A stretch of 64,000 nt of DNA from Roseovarius pelagicus (GCF_025639885.1 NZ_CP106737.1:124001-188000); one strand, 5' to 3'; positions 54,118 through 63,195 are shown, counted from the first letter of the stretch. Notes: generated from the sequence alone by a model not told the origin. Numbers and translations are program-made.

Positions 54118-54494
54118 GCCGCGTCTACCGCTCGGATCAATCGTGTCAGCGCGACCGGATTCATCGTACTGTCAAAATGCAAACAACGACCATCTCGCAG
54201 ACGCAATTCAACTGCAGTCGGCGGAGGCACGTCCGGGACAGGCAACTGCGGCGCAGGAACCGCAACCTGAACCGGGATATCCATTGGATAAAAAAGAGCG
54301 CCACCGTCAGGCGACCAAAGCCCTTTCTTCTTCAGGTCATGCCGCCACGCATAAATCTGTTGCCGCCTAATCTCATGGCGCTGCGCCACCTGGGTCACGC
54401 TCGCCCCATCGACTCCAACCGACATGACAATTTCCAGCTTGTCATCGTCATGCCAGAAACGCCGCCGTTCAGCCCCAAGAATTTCGCCCCGCAT
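54114..54494 (-). CDS. tnpA: IS66 accessory protein TnpA (helix-turn-helix)
   Basis: 126 residues. RRRFWHDDDKLEIV, then VTQVAQRHEIRRQQIYAWRHDL, a helix-turn-helix of the transposase-8/IS66 Orf1 type. First gene of the IS66 operon, about 100 bases from the terminal repeat. A direct/inverted AGACGTCATTAGTGACGTC stretch at 54514-54532 just upstream is a likely regulatory site. Confidence 0.9.
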   Translation of the reverse strand: MRGEILGAERRRFWHDDDKLEIVMSVGVDGASVTQVAQRHEIRRQQIYAWRHDLKKKGLWSPDGGALFYPMDIPVQVAVPAPQLPVPDVPPPTAVELRLRDGRCLHFDSTMNPVALTRLIRAVDAA

Positions 54495-54626
54495 AACACA
54501 CCCCGTTTAAGAGACGTCATTAGTGACGTCATTAAACACGTCTCTTAGATCAAAGCCCTAAGCTCAGGCAGGCGGTGCCAATGGCACGGTTACCGAAGAA
54601 TAGGGATCTGATTGTGAAGTCCTCAG

Positions 54627-54662
54627 AGTATTCGCCAACCGCTTGTTTGGCGAATACTTTTT
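54627..54662 (+). terminator. Hairpin with U-run beside IS66
   Basis: AGTATTCGCCAA and TTGGCGAATACT pair perfectly (12 bp) around an 8-base loop and are followed by TTTT. The form is a terminator for rightward transcription, but no rightward gene ends here in the window. It may be a leftover of a lost gene or of another insertion. Confidence 0.5.
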
Positions 54663-54828
54663 CATCACCTGTCCAGATCCGGTGTTTGGCCCCACAGTTT
54701 GATGGTGCGATCGTATTTTCCCGCCGGGATGGAACTGATCGGAGCCCCTCAGAACCCGCGTCACAAATTTGACCCCGCCACTTGCGGATCATTGAAACAC
54801 AATCAGAACGCCCCATTTGAGCGCAAAC
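54663..54828. other. Spacer between hairpin and oxidoreductase small subunit
   Basis: 166 bases without a supported gene. It may hold debris of an insertion sequence, but nothing is recognisable enough to name. Confidence 0.3.
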
Positions 54829-55299
54829 TTAGCCTGAGTCGTCTTTGGTTGGAACGGCGCGGTAGATCGGACCGCGTGCGCGCACCGGGTCGAGCAAGGA
54901 CCAGTCACCCTGTAGGGCCGTGAAGCCTTTGGGGTAGGGCGGGCGTGGCTCCATTCCGATGGCCTCCAGTACGCGCGCATCCCGGTAATAGCATTGCGCG
55001 ATAACCAATGATAGCACTTCCGCCAGGGCCGGGTGTTCGGCGCGGAACGTTGCCAGCAGCGATCCAGGCTGGGTCTCCTGAAGCGATGCACTTTCCCCCG
55101 CCGCCCCAAGCAAATCCAGAGCGCGCGCCAGCTCCGCCTTGTCACGTCCGGCAGACGCAAGGATGTCATCGAAAATCGCGGGATCATCCGCGCCGGGCAG
55201 TCCGCGTGCGCTGCACGGCGGAATGATGACACCCGCGACAAGGCGTAGCGTTGCGCGCTGCTTTGCGTCAAAGAAGGACGTGTTGGCGTTTTCTGTCAT
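54829..55299 (-). CDS. Gluconate 2-dehydrogenase subunit 3-like small subunit
   Basis: 156 residues. FFDAKQRATLRLVAGVIIPP and the later PALAEVLSLVIAQCYYRD fit small subunits that accompany membrane-bound GMC dehydrogenases. No Tat signal is present, unlike many family members. It begins three bases after the GMC oxidoreductase stop, so it is almost surely its partner, stabilising or coupling it to electron transfer. Confidence 0.7.
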   Translation of the reverse strand: MTENANTSFFDAKQRATLRLVAGVIIPPCSARGLPGADDPAIFDDILASAGRDKAELARALDLLGAAGESASLQETQPGSLLATFRAEHPALAEVLSLVIAQCYYRDARVLEAIGMEPRPPYPKGFTALQGDWSLLDPVRARGPIYRAVPTKDDSG

Positions 55300-55302
55300 G
55301 GG

Positions 55303-56910
55303 TCAATCAAACAGCTCATAGATGCGGGTCTTGATCTGGTCAGCGACATAAAGCGCAATCGTCTGGATTGTCGAGGTCGGGTTAACTCCGCCCGAGGTCA
55401 CGAAAACACTGCCATCGACAATGAACAGGTTGCGCACATCATGACTGCGCCCCCATTCGTTGACGACAGAATTTTTTGGGTCCGTGCCCATTCGCGCGGT
55501 GCCCAAGAGGTGCCAGCCCGCATCCGTAAGAAGCTTTTTGGTCGTGATGTCGCGGGCACCGGCGGCCTGCAGGATCTCGACACCGCGCGCCACTGAATGA
55601 TCCAGCATCCGCTTTGAATTCTCACTCAGGCGATACGTGATCCTGGGCGCGGGAATGCCATCGCTATCTTTCAGGTCAGGGTCGATGCTGACGCGGTTGA
55701 TCTCTTCCGGCAGGTCTTCGCAAATCGCCAGCATCCCCAGCGAATGATCGAACAGCCGACCGAAGGAATCGTGATGCGCCGGCCCCCAGGGGATCAGCCC
55801 GCTGGCCATGCCGTTCACCGCCGTCGCCACCGGCCCATACCCGCGCGAGAACTGGTAGGTGTACCCCCGCACGAAGTCATGCGAAGGGTCGGTTTCATAG
55901 AACTGCTTGCTCCAGATGCCTATTCGCGGCCCCTTGTAGCCCTCCAACTTGCGGTCCACATGCCCGCGCACCTGGCTGTAGGGATGGAACATCAGGTTCC
56001 GGCCCACAAGCCCGCTGGAGTTGCATAGCCCGTCAGGAAAATGCTCGGAGGCCGAGTTCAGCAGCAATCGTGGTGTGCCGATGCCATTGCAGGCAACAAT
56101 GACGAGTTCAGCGGGCTGAAAGCGTTCCACCTTGTCGGCGTCTATGTAATAGGCGCCGGTCGCCATGCCGTTGCCATCGGTCTCGATCCGCCGCACGCGG
56201 CAGTGGTCGCGCAACTCGACCCGCGCGCGCAGCGCTTCGGCCCAATAGGTGGCATCGGTCGTCGCCTTGGCACCCTGCGCGCACCCCGACCCGCAATGCC
56301 CGAGGTTGATGCAGGGCGCGCGGCCCTCGTAGGTCTGCGTGTTGATCGCGGCATCCGAAGGCCACCAATGCCACCCCAAGCGGTTCATCGCCGCGCCCAG
56401 CACCTCGCCGCTTTCACCGAGCGGAAGCGGGGGCATCACGGCGGTTTTCGGCGGATAGGCCGGATCACCCTGAAGCCCAGCCACGCCCATCATCCGATCG
56501 TTGAGCGCGAAGAATGGCTCAAGCGTCTTGTAGTCGATGGGCCAGTCATCGGCCACGTCATCCAGTGTCCGAACGCGAAAATCCGAAGGGTGAAGCCGCG
56601 GAAAATGCCCGGCGTAGAGGATCGTTCCACCCCCGATACCGTTGAAATTCGCAACCTTGATGGGCGAGTCATCGTCGTTGATCGGGTAGTCCGCAGGCAG
56701 CCCCCTCCGGTTGGGGCTGATCGAGAAATCGGCGAACTGACGCGCCTCCCAATCGCTCCCGCTGCTCGGGAACGCCTCGTTCTTCATCCAGCCACCCTGT
56801 TCGAGGCAGACGATCCGCATCCTGGTCTCGGCCAGGCTCCAGGCAATCGCCGCACCCGAGGCACCGCCACCGATGATCAGTACATCCACAGGCGTGTTGA
56901 TATCGACCAT
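55303..56910 (-). CDS. GMC-family FAD oxidoreductase
   Basis: 535 residues. FAD-binding GxGxxG at the N-terminus (VLIIGGGASGAAIAWSL), GGGTILYAGHFPR (GMC signature region), and the C-terminal active-site segments GWHLLGTARMG and NLFIVDGSVF...GVNPTSTIQTIAL. These enzymes oxidise sugars, sugar acids or alcohols. With a gluconate-dehydrogenase-type small subunit downstream and an enolase-superfamily enzyme upstream, it most likely acts on a sugar acid. No signal peptide is seen, so probably cytoplasmic or inner-membrane associated. Confidence 0.86.
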   Translation of the reverse strand: MVDINTPVDVLIIGGGASGAAIAWSLAETRMRIVCLEQGGWMKNEAFPSSGSDWEARQFADFSISPNRRGLPADYPINDDDSPIKVANFNGIGGGTILYAGHFPRLHPSDFRVRTLDDVADDWPIDYKTLEPFFALNDRMMGVAGLQGDPAYPPKTAVMPPLPLGESGEVLGAAMNRLGWHWWPSDAAINTQTYEGRAPCINLGHCGSGCAQGAKATTDATYWAEALRARVELRDHCRVRRIETDGNGMATGAYYIDADKVERFQPAELVIVACNGIGTPRLLLNSASEHFPDGLCNSSGLVGRNLMFHPYSQVRGHVDRKLEGYKGPRIGIWSKQFYETDPSHDFVRGYTYQFSRGYGPVATAVNGMASGLIPWGPAHHDSFGRLFDHSLGMLAICEDLPEEINRVSIDPDLKDSDGIPAPRITYRLSENSKRMLDHSVARGVEILQAAGARDITTKKLLTDAGWHLLGTARMGTDPKNSVVNEWGRSHDVRNLFIVDGSVFVTSGGVNPTSTIQTIALYVADQIKTRIYELFD

Positions 56911-56944
56911 TCGCTGTGACCTTTACGACAAATTGGTGCTGCGA

Positions 56945-58168
56945 TCAGCTGCGCAGCCTCGCCACCGGCACGCGGTTGTACATGTTCATCTCGACGGATG
57001 GATGGTCCAGAAGTGCCTCTTCGATGGGCTCGGTTCCCCAGCCGGGACGGTCCGGCATGACCAGATGACCGTCCTTGAACTCAGGCTCGTGGGTGAAAAT
57101 GTCCTTGTCCCAGGAAATCCGGTCAATATCGGTTTCCATGATCCGCAGGTTGGGCACGGCGGCGCAGAAATGCGCATTCATCATCGTGCACAGATGCCCA
57201 TAGAAGTTGTGGCAGGCCACGTTGACATCATAGGCCTCGGCCGCGGCAGCAATCTTCATTGATTGCCAGACGCCGTTCCAGGGGGTGTCCAAGATAGCCA
57301 CATCCACCGCGCCGGCGCGGAAAAAGGGCAGGAACTGCTGCAACCCGATCAGCGTCTCAAGCCCGGCGATCGGGTGGGCGCTCTTGTCGCGGATCATCGC
57401 CATTGCTTCTGGATCAAGCGTATCAAGCTCGACCCAGAAGATATCCAGGTCCGCTATTTCGCGAAGGATCTCGATATAGCCTTCGGTGCGAGCATTGAAG
57501 TTCAGGTCGAGCAGGATATCAATGTCCGGTCCGGCGGCCTCGCGCATGGTTTCAAGGTGGCGACGCAGGTTTTGCCGGGTATGACGTTCGACGTTGCGGC
57601 CCGGTTCGAATACGCTGCCAAAGCCGGGGGCCCAATTCGTGATCCTGTCGTTGTCGTCATATTCGAAAATGTTCGTCTTCAGCCCGGTGAAGCCACGCTC
57701 ACCCACTTCGCGGGCAATCTGGCGCACGCCTTCAATGTCGGTGATCGGGGGGCTGAAATGTTCGGTGCGGGTCCGGTAGGACACGCAATGCGACCAGTAA
57801 ACCCGGATCTCATCGCGGATCTTGCCGCCCAGAAGCGTGTAGCAGGGCACGTCGAGCGTCTTGGCTTTGAGATCGAGCAAGGCGTTCTCGAGCGCGCCAA
57901 GCGCCTGACCCACAACACCGCCTTGGCCGGGGCGCGTCACGTTGCGCAGATCCTCGCGGATATGTTCATGATTCATCGCGCTTTGCCCCACCAGACGATG
58001 TCCGATCTGCTTGATCACCGCCTCGACGCCGGGCGACCCAAAATTCTGGTCGAATTCGGCCCAGCCACTCAACCCATCCTGCGAGGTGATCTTGAGGAAA
58101 TAATAGTTCCGCCACGAATTGCTGCACGAAAACGTCTTCACGTCGCTGATGATCGCCTTGCCAGACAT
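56945..58168 (-). CDS. Mandelate racemase/muconate-lactonising (enolase-superfamily) enzyme, sugar-acid dehydratase-like
   Basis: 407 residues from the ATG at 58168, set by AAGGAGCGG upstream and by the homology start. Metal ligands are visible in the barrel: Asp in DILLDLNFNA, Glu in FWVELDTLD, Glu in IAGLETLIG, with a C-terminal acid in RIMETDID. Many members dehydrate acid sugars. First of a leftward unit with the GMC pair. A possible operator lies 80 bases upstream. The exact sugar acid cannot be read from the sequence. Confidence 0.84.
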   Translation of the reverse strand: MSGKAIISDVKTFSCSNSWRNYYFLKITSQDGLSGWAEFDQNFGSPGVEAVIKQIGHRLVGQSAMNHEHIREDLRNVTRPGQGGVVGQALGALENALLDLKAKTLDVPCYTLLGGKIRDEIRVYWSHCVSYRTRTEHFSPPITDIEGVRQIAREVGERGFTGLKTNIFEYDDNDRITNWAPGFGSVFEPGRNVERHTRQNLRRHLETMREAAGPDIDILLDLNFNARTEGYIEILREIADLDIFWVELDTLDPEAMAMIRDKSAHPIAGLETLIGLQQFLPFFRAGAVDVAILDTPWNGVWQSMKIAAAAEAYDVNVACHNFYGHLCTMMNAHFCAAVPNLRIMETDIDRISWDKDIFTHEPEFKDGHLVMPDRPGWGTEPIEEALLDHPSVEMNMYNRVPVARLRS

Positions 58169-58249
58169 TCTTTCCGCTCCTTCAAACTGTCCGTCGGGAC
58201 GCGCAACAGCAGTTGCAACATCCCTCATCAATGGGTGTTAGTATAAAAT

Positions 58250-58271
58250 AAACCTACTTGAAAGTAGTTTT
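58250..58271. promoter_or_regulatory. Palindromic operator candidate upstream of the enolase-superfamily gene
   Basis: CTACTTGAAAGTAG (58254-58267) is a perfect 6-bp inverted repeat with a 2-base centre; AAAC and TTTT extend it imperfectly. It sits in an AT-rich stretch next to a TATAAAATAA run, between the gene and the IS6 element. The form fits a GntR- or LacI-type operator, but no regulator gene is in the window. Confidence 0.4.
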
Positions 58272-58321
58272 ATGTGGACAGCACTCAATTCCCATATCTT
58301 GCGCATGTCTGCAGTCTGACA

Positions 58322-59131
58322 GGCATTGCCAAGTTGTTCAGCCGATGCTGAGATTTTTCGACGTTTGGCAAGTCATGGTTTCATTTCGGCGGCATAGTCT
58401 GCCCACAGGCTGAATGCATCTGCCCAGGCGTGGCGATAGGATGTGGCGGTGAGGCGATACCGGCGGGGTTTGAAGATCGTGTTGATCTGGTCATGTGCGG
58501 CAAGGAAACGCTGTGCCTGTCTGGGCGACTTGAACCGGCCCATGATTTTCTCTCGTCGCCGCGTCGGCCTATGACTTCCTTCGATCCGGTTGTTAAGGCC
58601 CTTGTGGGCTCGGTGATCGGCGCCTTGAGCTTGCTGAGCGATCGGCCTGATGTAGCTGCGCAGCTTGTCGGCGATGACGACTCTTGGCTGGCCGAATTGA
58701 GCGATCAGCCTTGTCAGAAATCGCTTGGCGGCTTTGGCATTGCGGCGTGTTTGCACAAGAATGTCGAGAGTATCACCGTTGCCATCGACGGCCCGCCAGA
58801 GCCAGTGCTTCACGCCGTTGATCGGGAGCACGACCTCGTCTAGGTGCCATTTGTCGTTAGGGCGCGGCCGGTCCCGGCGGATGCAGGCGGCGAAATGCGC
58901 ACCAAACCGGTTGACCCAAAGGCGAATGGCTTCGCGGCTGACGATGACGCCGCGCTCCGCCAACAGGTCCTCGACATCCGCGGTGCTGAGCGCAAAGCGA
59001 TGGTAGGCCCAGACCGCATGGGCGACGATCTCGCGCGGAAAACGAAAGCCCTTCAGGCGCAGCATTGACGGCGGTATTTTCATGCCTCAACTGTTACCCA
59101 AGTCAAAAACGGCAAACAACTTGGCAATGCC
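58322..59131 (-). mobile_element. IS6-family insertion sequence (810 bp)
   Basis: A perfect 17-bp inverted repeat, GGCATTGCCAAGTTGTT at 58322-58338 and its complement at 59115-59131, encloses one IS6-type transposase. Flanking bases (GTCTGACA left, GCCGAGGG right) show no 8-bp duplication, consistent with replicative cointegration or an adjacent deletion, as is common for IS6. It separates the ABC-transporter genes from the catabolic genes. Confidence 0.9.
58373..59083 (-). CDS. IS6-family transposase
   Basis: 236 residues. FRFPREIVAHAVWAYHRFALS and VEDLLAERGVIVSREAIRLW are the standard N-terminus; the DDE triad is in WHLDEVVL, VVIADKLRSY and NRIEGSHR. Full length and intact, so likely active. 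Confidence 0.93.
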   Translation of the reverse strand: MKIPPSMLRLKGFRFPREIVAHAVWAYHRFALSTADVEDLLAERGVIVSREAIRLWVNRFGAHFAACIRRDRPRPNDKWHLDEVVLPINGVKHWLWRAVDGNGDTLDILVQTRRNAKAAKRFLTRLIAQFGQPRVVIADKLRSYIRPIAQQAQGADHRAHKGLNNRIEGSHRPTRRREKIMGRFKSPRQAQRFLAAHDQINTIFKPRRYRLTATSYRHAWADAFSLWADYAAEMKP

Positions 59132-59149
59132 GCCGAGGGCTATCGCGCG

Positions 59150-60835
59150 TCAGTGCACGATTTTCGCACCTTTTGGGTCGATATTGGCCGCAGCCGCATC
59201 GCCCAGATTATCAATGCCGCGCTCTTCTAGCAGCGTCGTCAGCCAGTTCGGGTCCATCTCGGGGACCGAGCTCAGCAGCAGGTCGGTATAGGGGTGGTGT
59301 GGCGGTTTGAACATGTCGTCTTTCGGCCCTTGCTCTACCACTTTACCATGCTGCATCACGATCACTTCGTCGGCGATGGAACGTACTGTCGCCAGATCGT
59401 GAGTGATGAACATATACGCTAGGTTCAGCTCGTTCTGGAGCCGGTCGAGCAGCCGCAGGATACCTTCGGCCACCAGTTGGTCCAGCGCCGATGTGACCTC
59501 ATCACAGACGATGAATGTCGGCTCGGCAGCCAAGGCCCGTGCGATCCCGATCCGTTGTTTTTGCCCACCCGACAGTTCCGGCGGATAGCGGTTGTAGTAC
59601 TTTGAGGGATCAAGCTCGATCAGGTCCAGCAACTCATCAACCCGTGCCTTCAGCGCAGCGCCCTTCAGCCCGGAATAGAATTGTGCCGGGCGACCGATGA
59701 TCTCGCTGATTCGCACCTTTGGGTTCAGCGCGGTATCGGCCATCTGATAAATCATCTGGCATTGGCGCAGTTGCTCTTTGTTGCGTTGCCGATAATCAGG
59801 CGGGAACGGCGTGCCCTTGAACAGCACTTCGCCCTTTTGCGGTGGCAACAGGCCCGTAATCACCCGTGCCGTGGTCGATTTACCCGAACCGGATTCACCC
59901 ACCACCGCAACCGTCATTCCCTCGTAGATGTCAAAGCTGACGTCATCGAGGATCTTGGGCCCAGAGGCGTAGGCCGCATCAACGTTCTTGACCGAAATCA
60001 GCGGCGTCGCATCCTTTGGCCGGAACCGTTGCGGGCTCTCAAAACTGCGCACTGCCCAGAGCGACTTGGTATAGTCCTCCTTGGGGTTGCTCAGCATCTC
60101 CTCGGTCGGTGCTTCCTCGACTTCGTTACCCTTCAGCAGCACCTTGATCGTGTCGGCCATCTGCGCCACCACGGCCAAGTCATGCGTGATGTAGAGCGCG
60201 GCAGTGTTGAACTGCTCCACAATATCCCGGATCGCGGCCAGAACCTCGATCTGGGTGGTCACATCCAGCGCAGTGGTCGGCTCATCAAAAATGATGAGGT
60301 CCGGCCGACACGACATGGCCATCGCGGTCATTGCCCGCTGTAGCTGCCCACCCGACACTTGGTGCGGATAGCGGAACCCGATCTCTTGGGGGTTCGGCAA
60401 ACGCAGCCGCTCGTAGAGGTCCATCGCGTCCTCTTGCGCTTCCATCCGCTTCTTCAGGCGGTACTGAAGCGGCGCTTCGGTGTGCTGATCAATAATCTTG
60501 TGCGCCGGGTTGAACGAGGCTGCCGCTGATTGCGCCACATAGGCAATACGGTGGCCCCGCAGGGCGCGCCGTTCGCTTTCTGTGGCGGTGGTCAGTTCCA
60601 TCCCGTCGAACTCGATCGAGCTGTCCTCGGTGATGCGCGTACCATCGCGGGCATAGCCCATGGCGGCCGCACCGATGGTCGATTTACCTGCACCGGATTC
60701 CCCGATTAGGCCCATCACCTCGCCGCGATGGAGGGTCAGATCGACACCTTTGATGATGTCGACCCATGTTTCATCCGAATAACCCTGAATTTTCAGGTTC
60801 CGGATTTTCAGAAGAACGTCTCTTTCACTAGCCAT
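59150..60835 (-). CDS. Peptide-type ABC transporter ATPase, two domains fused (DppD-DppF-like)
   Basis: 561 residues with two complete ATPase domains: Walker A GESGAGKSTIG and GESGSGKSTTA, signatures VSGGQLQRA and LSGGQKQRIG, and Walker B LIIFDEPTT and FIVCDEVTS. Each half has the oligopeptide-transporter C-terminal extension (region with HHPYTDLLLSS in the second). Pairs with the permeases upstream and the binding protein at the window end. The substrate may be an oligopeptide, a glycoside or a related solute; the neighbouring sugar-acid enzymes favour a sugar-derived compound. It ends 18 bases before IS6. Confidence 0.92.
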   Translation of the reverse strand: MASERDVLLKIRNLKIQGYSDETWVDIIKGVDLTLHRGEVMGLIGESGAGKSTIGAAAMGYARDGTRITEDSSIEFDGMELTTATESERRALRGHRIAYVAQSAAASFNPAHKIIDQHTEAPLQYRLKKRMEAQEDAMDLYERLRLPNPQEIGFRYPHQVSGGQLQRAMTAMAMSCRPDLIIFDEPTTALDVTTQIEVLAAIRDIVEQFNTAALYITHDLAVVAQMADTIKVLLKGNEVEEAPTEEMLSNPKEDYTKSLWAVRSFESPQRFRPKDATPLISVKNVDAAYASGPKILDDVSFDIYEGMTVAVVGESGSGKSTTARVITGLLPPQKGEVLFKGTPFPPDYRQRNKEQLRQCQMIYQMADTALNPKVRISEIIGRPAQFYSGLKGAALKARVDELLDLIELDPSKYYNRYPPELSGGQKQRIGIARALAAEPTFIVCDEVTSALDQLVAEGILRLLDRLQNELNLAYMFITHDLATVRSIADEVIVMQHGKVVEQGPKDDMFKPPHHPYTDLLLSSVPEMDPNWLTTLLEERGIDNLGDAAAANIDPKGAKIVH

Positions 60836-60841
60836 TCTGAA

Positions 60842-61903
60842 TTACTCCTTCAGACCGGAAGAACGGTGAAGCATCCAGTCCACCACGAAGTTGACCGCGA
60901 CAGTGAGCAGCGCAATGGCCGCCGCCGGGATCAGCGGGGTAATCTCGCCAAACGAGATCAGGGTCGCGTTCTCTCGCACCATCGAGCCCCAGTCCGCTGT
61001 GGGTGGCTGGATACCAAGCCCAAGGAACGACAGGCCAGCCACCAGCAGGAAGACGAAGCAGAATTCCAGACCGAACTCGGCAATCAGAGGCGCGGTCGAG
61101 TTGGGCAGGATCTCGCGTCGGATCAGGTATCCGGTGCCTTCGCCGCGCAGCTTGGCGGCCTCGATATAGTCCATCACCACGACGTTACCCGCCACCGCCC
61201 TCGTCAGACGGAAGACGCGCGGCGCATAGATAATTGACACGGCGATGATGATCACAGGCATCGACGGGCCAAAGATCGACAGCATCAGCAGCGCAAAGAT
61301 CAGCGACGGGATCGACATGATCACATCCGCGAAACGCCCCATGAACTGGTCGAACCAGCCCCCTTTGGTCGCAGCCAGCAATCCAGCGCCCGCGCCCATG
61401 ATAAACGCCGCACAGGTCGCCGTCAGCGCAAGGCCGACCGAGTTGCGTGTGCCATAGACAAGGCGGCTGAACATATCGCGGCCCAGTTGGTCCGCCCCCA
61501 GCAGCATGTTCTCATCCGCCGGCGCAAAGGCCGAACTGATCACCTCTGCTTCGCCGTAGGGGGCGATGACAGGGGCAAAGATGCCCGCAATCGCGTAGGT
61601 GAAGATGACAAACATCCCGAAGGCCGCCGTGAGCGGCGCGGTGCGCAGCTCCTTGGCTGTCTCGGTGCCCGCCAGCATGATCAGGAATTCGCGGAAGGCG
61701 TAGGAAACCATCGCCGCCAGCGCCAGTATGCCCGCACAGGTCGCGATCGCCCGTAAAGCACCCGGTCCCCCGATAATGCCCACAACAAAGGACACGAGGG
61801 TCAGCGAGAACACCAGCAAGAAGACTGACCGTTTGTTGAAATACGCCGCAAGGCAAGACGCCGCCAGCAGCATGGAATAGTAGCCGATTACAAAAAAGCT
61901 CAT
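60842..61903 (-). CDS. Peptide-type ABC transporter permease (DppC-like) with N-terminal extension
   Basis: 353 residues. The C-terminal ~230 residues are the BPD_transp_1 core with ADQLGRDMFSRLVYGTRNS and the EAA loop in DYIEAAKLRGEGTGYLIRREILPN. The first ~95 residues add about three extra hydrophobic segments (LLAASCLAAYF, VFLLVFSLTLVSFVVGII, CAGILALAAMVSYAF) before the usual start, longer than standard DppC. It starts 12 bases after the upstream permease stop. Confidence 0.9.
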   Translation of the reverse strand: MSFFVIGYYSMLLAASCLAAYFNKRSVFLLVFSLTLVSFVVGIIGGPGALRAIATCAGILALAAMVSYAFREFLIMLAGTETAKELRTAPLTAAFGMFVIFTYAIAGIFAPVIAPYGEAEVISSAFAPADENMLLGADQLGRDMFSRLVYGTRNSVGLALTATCAAFIMGAGAGLLAATKGGWFDQFMGRFADVIMSIPSLIFALLMLSIFGPSMPVIIIAVSIIYAPRVFRLTRAVAGNVVVMDYIEAAKLRGEGTGYLIRREILPNSTAPLIAEFGLEFCFVFLLVAGLSFLGLGIQPPTADWGSMVRENATLISFGEITPLIPAAAIALLTVAVNFVVDWMLHRSSGLKE

Positions 61904-61915
61904 GTATCTGCTCCC

Positions 61916-62872
61916 TTACTTCGGATGCCGCAAACGCGGGTTTGTCAGGATTGCGCCAACATCGGCTGCCAGATTGAGCAGGATGAAGGTCGCGGCGAAA
62001 ATCAGACAGCAGGCCTGTACAACCGGGAAGTCGCGTTTGCTGACCGCATCAACCAGCGCCTGACCGACACCGGGGTAGACAAACACCACCTCGACAAGGA
62101 CGACACCTGTGATCAGGTAGGCAAGGTTCAGTGCAACCACGTTGATGATCGGAGCCCACGCATTGGGCAGCGCGTGCTTGACGATCACTTTCCACGGCGG
62201 GGCACCTTTCAGCCGCGCCATCTCGATATAGGGCGAGGCAAGCAGGTTGATGATCGCGGCTCGTGTCATCCGCATCATATGCGCCACAACAACCAGAACC
62301 AATGTCAGCGCAGGAAGAAAGGTGCGCTCGAGCGATTGCCATAATGACATTCCCTCGTTCAGGTTCGAGATTGCCGGAAACATTCCCCATTCTACCGAAA
62401 AGTAGAGGATCAGGATGTAACCCAAGAAAAATTCGGGGCTGGAGATCGAGGTCAGCGTCAGCACGTTGGCCACGCGATCGAAGATCGTGTTGCGCAGCAG
62501 GGCAACAAGGACACCCAGAGTGATAGCCATCGGCACCGCAATGACCGCGGCATAGGCCGCAAGGAAAAGCGTGTTCATGAACCGCTCACCGACTACACTT
62601 ATCACCGGTTCCTGTGTTACGATGGAACTGCCGAAATCGAACATGACGGCGCCAGACAGCCACTCCAGATAGCGCAAGATAGCAGGCTTGTTCAGTCCCA
62701 TCTGTTCGCGCATCGCGGCCAGGTTTTCTTCGGTCGCCCCTTGGCCCAGAACCGCCTCGGCGATATCGCCGGGCAGAAGTTCGACCATGAAGAAAATGAT
62801 GACGGATACGACCAGTAGCATCGCCAGACCCAGGCCTAGGCGTTTAAAAACAAGTTGCGCTAAGTAACTCAA
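61916..62872 (-). CDS. Peptide-type ABC transporter permease (DppB-like)
   Basis: 318 residues. N-terminal LVFKRLGLGLAMLLVVSVIIFFM and LLPGDIAEAVLGQGAT are typical of DppB/OppB, with the EAA-type loop in YIEMARLKGAPPWKVIVKHALPN and a C-terminal helix. Forms the membrane channel with the DppC-like protein. Confidence 0.92.
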   Translation of the reverse strand: MSYLAQLVFKRLGLGLAMLLVVSVIIFFMVELLPGDIAEAVLGQGATEENLAAMREQMGLNKPAILRYLEWLSGAVMFDFGSSIVTQEPVISVVGERFMNTLFLAAYAAVIAVPMAITLGVLVALLRNTIFDRVANVLTLTSISSPEFFLGYILILYFSVEWGMFPAISNLNEGMSLWQSLERTFLPALTLVLVVVAHMMRMTRAAIINLLASPYIEMARLKGAPPWKVIVKHALPNAWAPIINVVALNLAYLITGVVLVEVVFVYPGVGQALVDAVSKRDFPVVQACCLIFAATFILLNLAADVGAILTNPRLRHPK

Positions 62873-63142
62873 TCTATCGCTCCCAAGGAAAAACTATATG
62901 TATCGTCGCTCGGTTTTTAAGTGAGTTGGCGACGGGAGGTCCGTGATGCAGAAAGCTGAATTTTGCATGGCACGGACAGCATGTGCCACTGATCTGAAAG
63001 CCTCGGGCGCGTCATTCGCCGATGGCCGAACAATCTCCGCTCATCTGTTTCGCTCGTGACCAGGTTTGATCACGCCAGTCTGTTCAGCTGTTACATTGGT
63101 GACGTTCGAAAAACACGGGGTAACCTGCATTTTGTCACGTGC
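62873..63142. other. Intergenic region between binding-protein and permease genes
   Basis: About 270 bases without a supported gene. Together with the adjacent hairpin it fits the usual pattern in which the binding-protein message is separately terminated or stabilised. No promoter boxes that I can defend. Confidence 0.35.
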
Positions 63143-63195
63143 AAAAACGAGGCCCGCCGTTGGCGCGAAACCGAACCAATGACGTCCTCGTTTTT
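63143..63195 (-). terminator. Hairpin with U-run after the binding-protein gene
   Basis: AAAAACGAGG (63143-63152) and CCTCGTTTTT (63186-63195) are exact inverted repeats around a 33-base loop. In the leftward direction the hairpin ends in CCTCGTTTTT, 13 bases after the stop of the binding-protein gene. Being symmetric, it could work in both directions and may only attenuate read-through to the permeases. Confidence 0.6.

Larger units (their letters stand above)
51761..54593 (-). mobile_element. IS66-family insertion sequence (2833 bp)
   Basis: Bounded by inverted repeats: GTAACCGCCCCATTGTTACC at 51761-51780, and the reverse complement at 54574-54593 reads GTAACCGTGCCATTGGCACC. They begin GTAA as IS66 ends do. 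Inside, leftward, are tnpA, tnpB, tnpC and one extra small gene. The expected 8-bp target duplication is absent (GATCCAAC on the left, CGAAGAAT on the right), so DNA next to it was deleted or recombined after insertion. Confidence 0.88.

Noticed and set aside
57263..58246. A 327-codon rightward frame opposite the enolase-superfamily gene
   Set aside because: The leftward gene has all metal-ligand motifs and a good ribosome site; the antisense frame is a shadow.
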